Source: an uncultured Meiothermus sp. (GTDB lineage Bacteria; Deinococcota; Deinococci; Deinococcales; Thermaceae). From it: a stretch of DNA of 41,953 nucleotides. The notes under the pieces were generated by a model. The model was not told the origin of the DNA, made no database searches, and saw only the letters and a program-made list of their open reading frames with translations. Of this stretch, positions 23,508-31,987 are shown piece by piece; the stretch's first letter is position 1; each line of letters starts with the position of its first letter. The DNA lies in the NCBI RefSeq assembly GCF_937863175.1, contig NZ_CALMCQ010000343.1, positions 1-41,953 of the forward strand, written 5' to 3'. The translations under genes and the position numbers were made by a program.

Positions 23508-24275
23508 TCAAGGAGCACGCAGGCTCTGGTTGCTAACGATTTTCCAGCGATAGAATCCCAAAAAATAGGGGTTATCGGGCCGGGGATGCCAGTATTTCTG
23601 GGGGTGTTTATTCAGGGTTTGCAGGGTTACCAACCGCACCTCGCCGCCTTCCTGGGGCGCATAGCCGGTGTGGTAGACCACCCGCCCACTGCCCAGATAC
23701 ACCATGCTGTGATAGGCCGAACCCCGGGCCAGCGGGTGAATAAAAAACAGCAGGTCGCCCCGCCGGGCCCGGTCTTCGGTGCGACCCAGGAATTCGCTCG
23801 AGTACCGCATCAGATACATCGCGCTGGTGCGCCCTACCAGGCGGCCCTCCTGCACGTCGTCGGGCCGATAGGCCCCTGGGGCCACCCGGAAGACCGAACG
23901 ACCGATCCGGGGTAGGGGGTAGGCGCTCTGTGGCGGAGTGTTGATTGCCGGCAGATAGGCGAACTGTTTGAACCAGGCCTGGGTCTTGGGTTTGAGGGCT
24001 TGCACAAAAGCGAACCGCAGTAGCCCGGCGCAGTCCTGGTCTGCGGGCTTCCAGGTGGACGAGAGGGCGGTGAACTGGGCCTCGGCAACGGCGGCAAACC
24101 AGTGCAAAAAAGCCTCGCGCTGGGCTGCGCTATGGAACTCGGCTATATCTGGATAGCCGTCCAGGTCATGGTCAATCCAGTTTCTGGGTTCCTGGGCCAG
24201 GGCCGCATGTACGCTGCCCAGAATCAAAAAACCCAGGACTCCCCCTACCAGCAAACCTCTTACCCAGGGTTTCAT
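23508..24275 (-). CDS. yfaT: DUF1175 (YfaT-like) NlpC/P60-type protein
   Basis: This 255-residue exported protein has a signal peptide ending AALA-Q (about residue 27). The core has DCAGLLRF with Cys82, and HSMVYLG with His189, the Cys/His layout of NlpC/P60-like cysteine peptidases or amidases. DUF1175 proteins are encoded next to alpha-2-macroglobulins, as yfaT is next to yfaS in Escherichia coli. It may cut cell-wall peptides or serve macroglobulin maturation; neither is shown. ATG 24275 begins the signal peptide; a TTG two codons upstream is possible. TACAAT lies 11 nt before the ATG, so the message has a very short leader. The macroglobulin starts 22 nt after the stop. Confidence 0.85.
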   Translation of the reverse strand: MKPWVRGLLVGGVLGFLILGSVHAALAQEPRNWIDHDLDGYPDIAEFHSAAQREAFLHWFAAVAEAQFTALSSTWKPADQDCAGLLRFAFVQALKPKTQAWFKQFAYLPAINTPPQSAYPLPRIGRSVFRVAPGAYRPDDVQEGRLVGRTSAMYLMRYSSEFLGRTEDRARRGDLLFFIHPLARGSAYHSMVYLGSGRVVYHTGYAPQEGGEVRLVTLQTLNKHPQKYWHPRPDNPYFLGFYRWKIVSNQSLRAP

Positions 24276-24286
24276 GCTCAAGTCCG

Positions 24287-24311
24287 ATTGTAGCGCGAGC
24301 TAAGGTACACT
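24287..24311. promoter_or_regulatory. Divergent -10 elements of yfaT and the YhhN gene
   Basis: TACAAT on the minus strand (24292-24287) faces yfaT, and TACACT on the plus strand (24306-24311) faces the YhhN-family gene. They are 13 nt apart and point away from each other. No -35 boxes with standard spacing are visible. Confidence 0.4.
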
Positions 24312-24339
24312 AGGGTCGTCTAAAGGCTGGCTCAAGGCT

Positions 24340-24963
24340 GTGTGGAACGCCATGAACGATTGGAACGGGTGGGTGCTCGGACTGGGTGGTCTCAGCCTGC
24401 TGGGGTTGTTGTGGGCCGAGGGGCAGAGCCGGCGGGGGGCTCGAGCGGTGTTCAAGACGCTCTGCTCGCTGGGGTTCTTGCTCTTCGCGCTCGGTCTGGG
24501 CCTGGATAGCTTATTTGCACAGCTCATCTTTGCTGGGCTGCTGCTATCGGCGCTGGGCGATGTGTTGCTGCTGTTCAGCTCAAGCCGGGCCTTTCTGGCC
24601 GGGTTGGTGGCCTTTTTGCTGGCCCACCTGGCTTATCTGGGGGCCTTTGTCCAGATGGGTGCGCCGACCCTGTGGGGTTTGCTGCTGGTGCTGGGGGCAG
24701 GGTATTTCTGGTTTCGCTGGCTGTGGCCCCATCTGGGGAACTGGAAAGCCCCGGTGCTGGCCTACGGGGTGGTGATCAGCCTGATGCTCTGGGCTGGTCT
24801 GGGGGTGCAGCGCAGTGAAATCTGGCTGGGAGCAGTGTTGTTTTACCTCTCCGACCTGTTTGTGGCCCGCCAGCGCTTTGTGGTGCAGGCTCCGCTGAAC
24901 CCGCGGTTGGGCCTGCCGCTTTACTACGCAGCCCAGTATCTACTGGCCTGGGCAGTGCGGTGA
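24340..24963 (+). CDS. YhhN/TMEM86-family lysoplasmalogenase
   Basis: This protein of up to 207 residues is almost wholly hydrophobic, with about eight membrane helices. Family marks are [10 protein letters not shown] (about residues 70-79), [17 protein letters not shown] (about 85-101), the near-terminal [13 protein letters not shown] (about 169-181) and [12 protein letters not shown] (about 193-204). In animals TMEM86B, and in bacteria some YhhN proteins, cleave the vinyl ether bond of lysoplasmalogens. The acidic residues in GDVLL and SDLFV are the likely catalytic ones. GTG 24340 gives the longest form; ATG 24352 is equally plausible and would remove four residues. Neither has a strong Shine-Dalgarno. 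It stands alone before xylA. Confidence 0.8.
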   Translation: MWNAMNDWNGWVLGLGGLSLLGLLWAEGQSRRGARAVFKTLCSLGFLLFALGLGLDSLFAQLIFAGLLLSALGDVLLLFSSSRAFLAGLVAFLLAHLAYLGAFVQMGAPTLWGLLLVLGAGYFWFRWLWPHLGNWKAPVLAYGVVISLMLWAGLGVQRSEIWLGAVLFYLSDLFVARQRFVVQAPLNPRLGLPLYYAAQYLLAWAVR

Positions 24964-25123
24964 AACCAGCATCTCAACGCTCAACCCTCGACCCGACGTG
25001 CGACCGGTGACCTGCGACATTCCTTACGGGTGTACGTCCATCAAAAATCCACTTGGCTTTGGAAAGTACAAAGCCCCGGCCCGTATGGGATATTCTGAGT
25101 GCCGAAAAACTCTGGAGAACCGT

Positions 25124-26290
25124 ATGAGCGCATACACCCCCCAACTCGAGCACAAGTTCACCTTCGGCCTGTGGACGGTGGGCAACATCGGGCGCGACCC
25201 CTTTGGCAACCCCACCCGCAGAACCCTCAGCCCCGAGTACATCGTGCACAAACTGGCCGAACTGGGGGCGTATGGGGTCAACCTGCATGATAACGACCTG
25301 ATTCCCCTTGATGCTACCAGGGCCCAGCGCGACAAAATCCTGAAGAGCTTTAAGAAGGCCCTGCGAGACTCGAGCCTGGTGGTGCCCATGGCGACTACCA
25401 ACCTTTTCGCCGATCCGGTGTTCAAGGATGGAGCCTTCACCAACGCCAACGCCAAAATTCGGGCCTATGCCATCCACAAGACCCTGCACGCGATGGATCT
25501 GGGTGCCGAGCTAGGCGCCAGAACCTATGTGTTCTGGGGTGGGCGCGAGGGGGCCGAGGTAGACGCCGGGATGAACACCCTGGATGCTCTGGCCTACTAC
25601 CGTGAGGCCCTCAACTTCCTGGCCGAGTACAGCGAGTCCCAGGGTTATGGCTACCAGTTTGCTTTAGAGCCCAAACCCAACGAACCCAGGGGTGATATCT
25701 ACCTGCCAGTGGTGGGGGCTGCGCTGGGCTTTATCGCCACCCTCGACAAGCCCCACCTGTTCGGCCTCAACCCCGAGGTAGCCCACGAGACCATGGCCGG
25801 ACTCAACTTCGTCCATGCGGTGGCCCAGGCCATTGACGCGGGCAAACTCTTCCACATAGACCTTAACGACCAGAAGATGGGCCGCTTCGACCAGGACTTG
25901 CGCTTTGGGGCCGAGAACCTCAAACTGGCTTTCCTGCTGGTCAAGCTCCTGGAAGACAGCCAGTACGACGGGCCCCGCCACTTCGATGCCCACGCCCTGC
26001 GTACCGAGGACGAGGCCGGGGTCTGGGAGTTTGCCAGGGGCTGCATGCGCACCTACCTGATCCTCAAGGAGAAAGCCCGGCAGTTCAACCAGGATAAGGA
26101 GATCCAGGCCCTGATTAAAGCCTACAAGGTGCAAGACACCGAGCTTTCCAGGCTGACCAGGAAGTTTAGCCAGAAAAATGCCAAAACCCTTAAGGCCAGG
26201 AAGTTTAAGCGGATAGCCCTGGCCGAGCGCGGGCCGGGGTTGGAGCGGCTCGACCAGCTTACCGTTGAGTTGTTGATGGGGGTGCGGTAA
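25124..26290 (+). CDS. xylA: Xylose isomerase, class I
   Basis: XylA interconverts D-xylose and D-xylulose, and also glucose and fructose. The 388-residue length matches the short (class I) actinobacterial/Thermus type. All key residues are seen: His55 and Asp58 (NLHDND), Glu182 and Lys184 (LEPKP), Glu218 and His221 (NPEVAHE), Asp246 (HIDLND), Asp256 and Asp258 (DQDLRF) and Asp288 (HFDAH). The ATG at 25124 has GGAG 6 nt upstream and the frame's upstream extension is not conserved text. It stands alone, converging with the GH36 gene of the solute operon. No xylulokinase is in the window. The 160 nt upstream hold a possible TATTCT -10 at 25091-25096. Confidence 0.96.
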   Translation: MSAYTPQLEHKFTFGLWTVGNIGRDPFGNPTRRTLSPEYIVHKLAELGAYGVNLHDNDLIPLDATRAQRDKILKSFKKALRDSSLVVPMATTNLFADPVFKDGAFTNANAKIRAYAIHKTLHAMDLGAELGARTYVFWGGREGAEVDAGMNTLDALAYYREALNFLAEYSESQGYGYQFALEPKPNEPRGDIYLPVVGAALGFIATLDKPHLFGLNPEVAHETMAGLNFVHAVAQAIDAGKLFHIDLNDQKMGRFDQDLRFGAENLKLAFLLVKLLEDSQYDGPRHFDAHALRTEDEAGVWEFARGCMRTYLILKEKARQFNQDKEIQALIKAYKVQDTELSRLTRKFSQKNAKTLKARKFKRIALAERGPGLERLDQLTVELLMGVR

Positions 26291-26386
26291 GGGCGGTTAC
26301 CGTAGAAGGCGCACCCACTCATGCAGCCCGGAGGCGGTTTTCAAAACATGCCGTGTGTCCCGGCTGAATAGATAGCCCAGAGGTTT

Positions 26387-28246
26387 TTATGGAAGCTGTA
26401 CCGGGGCTTGCTGGATCGGTTTTGCATCCAGAAACACCAGAGCCCCCTGGTGCGGAGCAAGCTTAAAAGCGATCTGCTCAGCCTTTGGCAGTTCCTCTTT
26501 CTGATTCCAATGGTAGCCATAGAGGGCTGCTGGCAAGCCAAGCTCATGCAGCATATAGGTGTGCTCCACCGACTGCTCGCTCAGGTTGAGGGCAAACACG
26601 GCGGCGGGGCTCTCCCCTCTGACCTGCACCAGCAGGCGCTCGTCGTTGCCCAGCAGGGGGTAGCGGCAGGAACCCTTGGCAGAACGCAGCAGCATCCGCC
26701 ACAAAGTCAGGCGTTCGGTGGAAAGTTCATCCAGCGCGTCGCTGGTGAGCATGGCTCCACCCATCATCCCGGCAAATAACGCCAGGCTGGTCTGCTCTTC
26801 GTGGCTCAGGTGATGAAAATGCTGGCGCAAGAGCAGACAGTCGGGGTCGGCTTCCCAGAGCAGATGGTTGCCGAAGTTGCGCAGGGCTAGCCCATACAGG
26901 CGCTCGTAAGCATCGGGGAGCCAGTCGGCCCCCACGTCGCGCCCAGTGCGGATGCCGTCCACCAGACCTACCGAGGCCCACAGGGGCATCCCACAGCCCA
27001 TCCAGAGGGCATCGCCGATCTCGGCACGGATCATCTGGGCCACCTGGTGCCAGACCTCGATTCTGCTCGAGCCAGGGGTGTGGTAAGCCACGCGATCCGG
27101 GCCGTATTCCGCCCCAAAAAACATGAAATCGGTCTTGAAATACTCACAACCCCAGAGGTGTCGCCAGGTATGAAAAACGCTGCGCAGGAATTCAAATGCC
27201 TCCGGATGGGTGGCATCGAGAATGTAGTATTCCTCGCTGCGCTTGTGCCAGCGAAACTCGCCATAAAAACGCATCTGCACCAGAGGCTGGCCAGTCTGGC
27301 GTTCGTGCAGCACCCAGTCGGGGTGCTGCTGGAAGAGCTTGCTGCGGTTGCCCACCACAAAAGGGGCAATCCACAATCCGGGAATGAAGCCTGCGGCACG
27401 AATCTCGTCCAGCAGAGGCTTGATGCCTCTGGGGAACTGGGGCTTGACCCGGAGCCAGTCGCCCATCTCGGGGGTGAAGCCATCATCAAGCTGGAAGACC
27501 CGCATCGGCAGGTCATCCCGCCTCGAGACCCTCTTCACGCCATGCAGGTGCTCCAGAATGTTTTCCTCGCTGATGGCGGCGTACAGACTGTACCAGGAAC
27601 ACCAGCCGGTGATGGACTGGGCGGGAATGCGTGGGGGCTGTGGGGCGGCTTTTGCGACCTGCCGCGCCCACTCGCGCAGGGCTTCCTCGACCCCGCCGTG
27701 CTCAAAAATCAGCAGGCTTTCCGATTCGATGGGCGATGATTCTTTGCGATCCCAAAGCGTTTGAAGGGTGAGGGACGCGCCTGCAAACCCGAAGGTGTGC
27801 TGGAAGCAATGGTGGCGGTCGAAACCCAGCACCACACTGCCAGCGGCGGAGCCGGGGAGAAGCTGGGTGTGGGCCTGGCCGGTCTGGTCGGCTTCGCCCA
27901 GGGTCACATACTCGGCCCCGTCCCAACTGTGGTAGCCCTGGCGCAGATACTTTTGGGCGCCCTCAACCTGTTCAAAGCGCAGCCCGAAAGAGTCCAGCGC
28001 GAAATCGTTGGCAAGGCTATCCAGCCCAAATCGAAGCCTCCAGATAGGGCCTTCGTGCCCAGCCTTCACCCAGAAGGTGCCCAGCGCGGTGTGATAGCTT
28101 ACCCACCAGTTGTCTGGGCCGTTTTGTTCCACGGTGGCACGGTTGATCTCAACTAAACTCCCATTCACCACCGGTCGGGCCCGCAGTAGCCGGATCGAGC
28201 TTCCCAGCAGGCTCAGGGTCTGGTCGGGGTTGAGCGTAAGCTTCAC
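26387..28246 (-). CDS. GH36 alpha-galactosidase-like glycosidase
   Basis: This 619-residue cytoplasmic enzyme has the GH36/clan GH-D plan: an N-terminal beta-sandwich (1-~205), a TIM barrel starting GWCSWYSLY (214-222), QLDDG (252-256), GLWIAPF (290-296), nucleophile Asp373 in YFKTDF, and acid/base Asp437 in RTGRDVGADW, followed by a C-terminal beta domain. Retaining enzymes of this family release alpha-linked galactose or related residues. It is shorter than classic ~700-residue GH36 enzymes, as in other thermophile members. The ATG overlaps the stop of the Gfo/Idh/MocA gene by 4 nt. It is the last gene of the lacI operon. The presence with glucosylglycerate enzymes suggests a galactosyl- or glucosyl-modified solute; that is inference. 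Confidence 0.85.
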   Translation of the reverse strand: MKLTLNPDQTLSLLGSSIRLLRARPVVNGSLVEINRATVEQNGPDNWWVSYHTALGTFWVKAGHEGPIWRLRFGLDSLANDFALDSFGLRFEQVEGAQKYLRQGYHSWDGAEYVTLGEADQTGQAHTQLLPGSAAGSVVLGFDRHHCFQHTFGFAGASLTLQTLWDRKESSPIESESLLIFEHGGVEEALREWARQVAKAAPQPPRIPAQSITGWCSWYSLYAAISEENILEHLHGVKRVSRRDDLPMRVFQLDDGFTPEMGDWLRVKPQFPRGIKPLLDEIRAAGFIPGLWIAPFVVGNRSKLFQQHPDWVLHERQTGQPLVQMRFYGEFRWHKRSEEYYILDATHPEAFEFLRSVFHTWRHLWGCEYFKTDFMFFGAEYGPDRVAYHTPGSSRIEVWHQVAQMIRAEIGDALWMGCGMPLWASVGLVDGIRTGRDVGADWLPDAYERLYGLALRNFGNHLLWEADPDCLLLRQHFHHLSHEEQTSLALFAGMMGGAMLTSDALDELSTERLTLWRMLLRSAKGSCRYPLLGNDERLLVQVRGESPAAVFALNLSEQSVEHTYMLHELGLPAALYGYHWNQKEELPKAEQIAFKLAPHQGALVFLDAKPIQQAPVQLP

Positions 28247-29232
28247 GACAACCTGACCTCGGCGCCGCGTTCGGCAGACTCGCGGGCTGCCAGAACCAGT
28301 TCCAGCGACCTCGCGCCTTCGCGCAGGGGGGTGCGGGTGGGGCCATCGGTGCGGATGGCCTGGATGAGGTCTTGCATCTGGGCCAGGTAGAAGTCGCGAC
28401 TGGACTGGATGGTATGGGTGGTGAGTTCCAGCCCAGCAGTGAAGAAGAGCTGGGCCTGGTTGGTATCGCCGAATTCGGCGGTCAGGTTCTGGGCGACCAG
28501 TTTGAAATCTTTAATCCACTTGCCGGGAATGGCCCCATTGCTGGCGTAGACCACCCCGAGGCCGCCATTGGGAAAGGTGGTGATGGTGGCACTTACATCC
28601 TCGGCGGTGTAGCCGGGGGTCTCTTGGTGGAAAAGATTGGCCTGCCTGGCATAGACCGTGAGAGGCTCGCCCATCAGGTAGCGCATCAGATCGAACAGGT
28701 GAATGACCTGCTCGACCAACTGGCCCCCGGATTTTTCCTTGTCGCGCCACCAGGGGGCGTGCAGCGCGTTGCAGAAGTAGCGTGCACTAAAGAGGCCAAT
28801 GGGGCCGGTGTCCAGGGTACGCAGGTATTCGAGTGCCTCTCCAAAGCGATACATGAAGCCCACCTGGGTCTTGATGCCGGCTTTTTCGCTGGCCTCTACC
28901 ATCTGCCAGGCCCTGTCCCGGCTGAGTGCGATGGGTTTCTCCATCAGCAAGTGAATGCCGTGCCGGGCGGCTTGTTCGACTTCGTCGGTGTGGCCGTAGG
29001 GCGGCAGGCAGATGATCAAAATATCCAGGTCGGTCTCCCCCAGCATGGTGGCGTGGTCGGTGAAGACCTGGGCCTGGCCTGCGCTGTACTGGGCGGATAA
29101 TTCCTGGGCTTTCCAGGCGTTGCGGTCACAGCAGGCCACCCATTCAACCTCGCCGGGGAGTTGTTGCAGCACCTGTGCATGGCGCTTGGCGAAGCCGCCG
29201 CAGCCGAGGATGGCGGTTTTAAGGGGTTTCAT
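28243..29232 (-). CDS. Gfo/Idh/MocA-family oxidoreductase
   Basis: This 329-residue NAD(P)-dependent oxidoreductase has an N-terminal Rossmann site GCGGFAKRH (about residues 10-18), the EKPIALSRD motif (about 98-106) that places the catalytic Lys99, and the GGQLVEQVIHLFDLMRYL helix (about 168-185) whose Asp/His residues complete the site. Members oxidise sugar or inositol hydroxyls, or hydrolyse glycosides through a 3-keto step. It overlaps both neighbours by 4 nt, the MDR dehydrogenase upstream and GH36 downstream, so all three are translationally coupled and likely serve one pathway. Its substrate is unknown; a sugar released by the GH36 enzyme or the solute itself are candidates. Confidence 0.87.
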   Translation of the reverse strand: MKPLKTAILGCGGFAKRHAQVLQQLPGEVEWVACCDRNAWKAQELSAQYSAGQAQVFTDHATMLGETDLDILIICLPPYGHTDEVEQAARHGIHLLMEKPIALSRDRAWQMVEASEKAGIKTQVGFMYRFGEALEYLRTLDTGPIGLFSARYFCNALHAPWWRDKEKSGGQLVEQVIHLFDLMRYLMGEPLTVYARQANLFHQETPGYTAEDVSATITTFPNGGLGVVYASNGAIPGKWIKDFKLVAQNLTAEFGDTNQAQLFFTAGLELTTHTIQSSRDFYLAQMQDLIQAIRTDGPTRTPLREGARSLELVLAARESAERGAEVRLS

Positions 29233-30266
29233 GGGAACTCCAGAATCACCTGCACGGCCTCGCTGGCCTGTTGATCCAGCAGCTTGAAGGCCGCCTCGAC
29301 TTCGGCAAACGGGAAGGCATGGGTGATGAGGGGAAGCAGTTGCAGCCGTCCTTGGGCTGCCAGTCGTACGATGGTTTGTTCCTGCCGCAGCCGATCCCAG
29401 CGGTGGGACAGGCGAGGGCCAATGCCCTGGGTCTGGGAGGAGACCAGCTCGATACGGTTGTGGTGGAACTCCTCTCCCAGCCGCAGACCCACCCCTTCCC
29501 CTTGCAAGAAGCCCGCCACCACCACCCTCGAGTTGTACGCGGTGGCCCGAATAGCCTCGTGCAGCGCAGCATACGAGCCGCTCAGCTCCAAACTGACATC
29601 GGCCCCACGCCCCTGGGTCAGGGCTTTAATGGTCTCGCCAGGGTTGGCCCGATGAAAGTCCACGGTGTGTTCCGCACCGAGCTGGCGGGCCAGCTCGAGT
29701 CTTTTCGCAATTCCGTCCACTGCGATCACCGTTGCCCCACTCAGCCGGGCCAGTTGCAGGGCAATTAGCCCCAGTACACCCAGGCCGAAGACCGCCACGG
29801 TCTCGCCCAGGTGAGTCCCGGCATCGTGCACGGGGCCCAGCGCGATGGCCCCGATGCGGGCAAACACCCCCAGGCGGGGGTCGGCTCCCTCGGGCATGAC
29901 CCTGGGTGCGGCTATGGATTCTGCCAGAACCACATGGCTGCGGTGGCCCCAGGAGCCCCAAATCTTTTGTCCGATCTGAAGGTTCGTGACCTCCGGGCCA
30001 ACCTCCACCACCTCGCCCATCTGTTCGTAGCCCACGCCCTTGAGCGGGTAGGCCAGCCCTGGCCGATCCGCTACAAACAGCCGCCGCAGGGAGTCGAAGC
30101 GCTGGTGCAAATAGGGGTTGCTGCCCCGGTACTGGGTCAGCTCGGTGCCCGCCGAAATGCCCGAGAACATGGTGCGAACGCGCACCTCGCTGGGTTTCAA
30201 GGGCAGGTCGGGGGTGTCCTCGAGGGTAACTTGTCGCGGCGCAGGAAAGACGATTTGTGTTCCCAT
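29229..30266 (-). CDS. MDR-family dehydrogenase lacking catalytic zinc ligands
   Basis: This 345-residue protein has the medium-chain dehydrogenase fold with a Rossmann site VFGLGVLGLIALQLA (about residues 165-179) and an acidic VDGIAKRLELA after strand 2. The usual zinc ligand Cys of GICGTD is replaced (SGISAGTEL, about 35-43) and the GHE His is Tyr (GVGYEQMGEVVEVG), and the four-Cys structural zinc lobe is absent. This pattern resembles the BchC-like subgroup. It may therefore be zinc-independent or act by another mechanism. ATG 30266 is preceded by AGAAGGA 4 nt away; longer starts add a Cys-rich non-conserved peptide. It lies 10 nt after the phosphorylase gene and overlaps the Gfo gene by 4 nt. 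Confidence 0.83.
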   Translation of the reverse strand: MGTQIVFPAPRQVTLEDTPDLPLKPSEVRVRTMFSGISAGTELTQYRGSNPYLHQRFDSLRRLFVADRPGLAYPLKGVGYEQMGEVVEVGPEVTNLQIGQKIWGSWGHRSHVVLAESIAAPRVMPEGADPRLGVFARIGAIALGPVHDAGTHLGETVAVFGLGVLGLIALQLARLSGATVIAVDGIAKRLELARQLGAEHTVDFHRANPGETIKALTQGRGADVSLELSGSYAALHEAIRATAYNSRVVVAGFLQGEGVGLRLGEEFHHNRIELVSSQTQGIGPRLSHRWDRLRQEQTIVRLAAQGRLQLLPLITHAFPFAEVEAAFKLLDQQASEAVQVILEFP

Positions 30267-30276
30267 GGAATCCTTC

Positions 30277-31947
30277 TCACACCAGCCACAACACCCCATA
30301 GGGCGGAAGACTGCCGGAAAAATATTTCCCGCTAATCAGGTCGCGCCCCACCCGGTTGATGGGCTGGGGTTGAGGGGTCACATTGATGTAGCAGCCCACC
30401 TGCCGATCCCGGTAGCCTCGGAGGATGCGCAACACCTCCCTGGACTCCATCACGAGCTGGGGTGCATTGGGATGAAAGGCCGGGTAAGAGGCCCGTACTT
30501 TGAGGAGGTGAGCATAACGCGCTAGCACTTTGTGGGCGCGGGAACTTGGGCTCCCCAGCAGTCCTTCCAGCTCAGGCCCGGTGAACTTGTGCCGATTAAG
30601 GCGGCGGTTAATCCCGCTTTCTTGCAGGCCCGCATGGTCGGAGGGGGAACCCAAGATGCTGTGGATGTAGACGCCCGGCACCCCTTGCAGGCTCAGCAGA
30701 ATAGCGTTGGCCGCCATAAAGCGGGCAACCTTGAGGTCTTCGCCCTCGTCGCCGTGGGGATGGCTCAGGGCGTCGAACAGCGTCAGGCACAGCTCATAGG
30801 GCACCGGGCCTTCCGGGGTGTCTTTGTAGTTGACCCGGCCGCCGTGGTCCAGGGCTTGCTGCACGATGGCGGCAATTTCTGCAGGTTCCAGAATGCCACT
30901 GGCGGGCACCACCCCCAGCCCATCGTGGGAGGCCAGGAAGTTGAAGAAGGTGGTCTGTTTGGTGGGGGGTTGCAGGCCCGCAGCCCAGGCAGCAATTTTG
31001 CGGGCATCGCCGGTGCGGAAGGTGTGCAGTACCAGAGGGGGCAGCGGGAACTGGTAGACCATCTGGGCCTCATCGCTCCCGTTGCCAAAATAAGCGATGT
31101 TGTCCTGATGGGGTACGTTGGTCTCGGTGATCAGAATGACCTGGGGGGCTACGGCATCCAGGGCCAGCCGCATCAGCTTGATGATGCGGTGGGCGCCTTC
31201 AAGGTGTATGCACGGGGTTCCGATCACCTTCCAGATGAAGCCCACTGCATCGAGGCGAATCAGTTGCGCCCCGTTTTGCACGTAGAACAAAAGGGCATCC
31301 AGCACTTCCAGCAGCACCTGGGGGTGGGCGAAATTGAGGTCAATCTGGTCGGTAGAGAAGGTGGTCCAGACCAGCTTCTCGCCACCGGGCGTCTGGAAGG
31401 GGGTGAGCACGGGCAGGGCCCGGGGCCGGAAGACCCCCTCGAGGTCGGTGCCCGGCTCCACCACGCTAAAATAGTTCTGGTACGGGGGCTCGTCGCGCAG
31501 GAAAGCCTGGAACCACGGCGACGAGGCCGAGACGTGGTTGCAGACCAGATCGGCCATCAGGCGGAAGTCCTGGGCGATGGCCTGGATGTGCTGCCAGCGG
31601 CCCCATTCCGGCTTGACCTGCTTGAAGTCCACCACGCTAAAACCATCGTCTGAGGTATAGGGATAGAAGGGCAGAATATGCACCCCGGAGAACACCCCTT
31701 GCAGGTGCTGGCGCAGAAAGCGGTGCAGGGTTTGCAGCGGGGCTTCACCGGCCTGGGTAATCTGATCGCCATAGGTAATGAGGATGGCGTCTTTTTCACT
31801 CCAGCCGGGCTGGGGTCTGGTGGGGGCGAGGTTTGGGTAGCGGGCCAGCAGGGCCTCGAGCTCCAGCCAGACTTCCATAGCCCGGCCCGGGTAGAGGAAC
31901 TCGAGGTGCTCGCACATCTTTTGCTGTAGGTCGGCAGTAAGGGTCAT
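30277..31947 (-). CDS. Glucosylglycerate phosphorylase, GH13_18
   Basis: This 556-residue enzyme belongs to the sucrose phosphorylase subfamily GH13_18. It has the barrel motifs ADLVCNHVS (132-140), RLDAVGF with nucleophile Asp233, ITETNVPH with acid/base Glu275, and LASHDGLG with Asp342. Glucosylglycerate phosphorylase (EC 2.4.1.352) was described from Meiothermus silvanus; it converts glucosylglycerate and phosphate to glucose-1-phosphate and glycerate, saving one ATP over hydrolysis. The overall text and the neighbouring GH63 gene favour that activity over sucrose phosphorylase, although specificity residues were not tested. The ATG at 31947 has no Shine-Dalgarno although it is 40 nt inside the operon, so translation may depend on coupling. 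No glycerate kinase is in the window. Confidence 0.85.
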   Translation of the reverse strand: MTLTADLQQKMCEHLEFLYPGRAMEVWLELEALLARYPNLAPTRPQPGWSEKDAILITYGDQITQAGEAPLQTLHRFLRQHLQGVFSGVHILPFYPYTSDDGFSVVDFKQVKPEWGRWQHIQAIAQDFRLMADLVCNHVSASSPWFQAFLRDEPPYQNYFSVVEPGTDLEGVFRPRALPVLTPFQTPGGEKLVWTTFSTDQIDLNFAHPQVLLEVLDALLFYVQNGAQLIRLDAVGFIWKVIGTPCIHLEGAHRIIKLMRLALDAVAPQVILITETNVPHQDNIAYFGNGSDEAQMVYQFPLPPLVLHTFRTGDARKIAAWAAGLQPPTKQTTFFNFLASHDGLGVVPASGILEPAEIAAIVQQALDHGGRVNYKDTPEGPVPYELCLTLFDALSHPHGDEGEDLKVARFMAANAILLSLQGVPGVYIHSILGSPSDHAGLQESGINRRLNRHKFTGPELEGLLGSPSSRAHKVLARYAHLLKVRASYPAFHPNAPQLVMESREVLRILRGYRDRQVGCYINVTPQPQPINRVGRDLISGKYFSGSLPPYGVLWLV

Positions 31948-31987
31948 GGTGATAGAGGAGGCAAGGGATCTGGCCCCAGGGCCTGTG

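Noticed and set aside
24998-25123. Longer N-terminus for xylose isomerase
   Set aside because: Class I enzymes start close to the residue encoded at 25124, which also has a GGAG site; the extra 42 residues are not family-like.
30277-31947. Plain sucrose phosphorylase for the GH13_18 enzyme
   Set aside because: Subfamily text allows it, but the adjacent GH63 glycosylglycerate hydrolase and the Meiothermus-like genome favour glucosylglycerate; kept only as an alternative.
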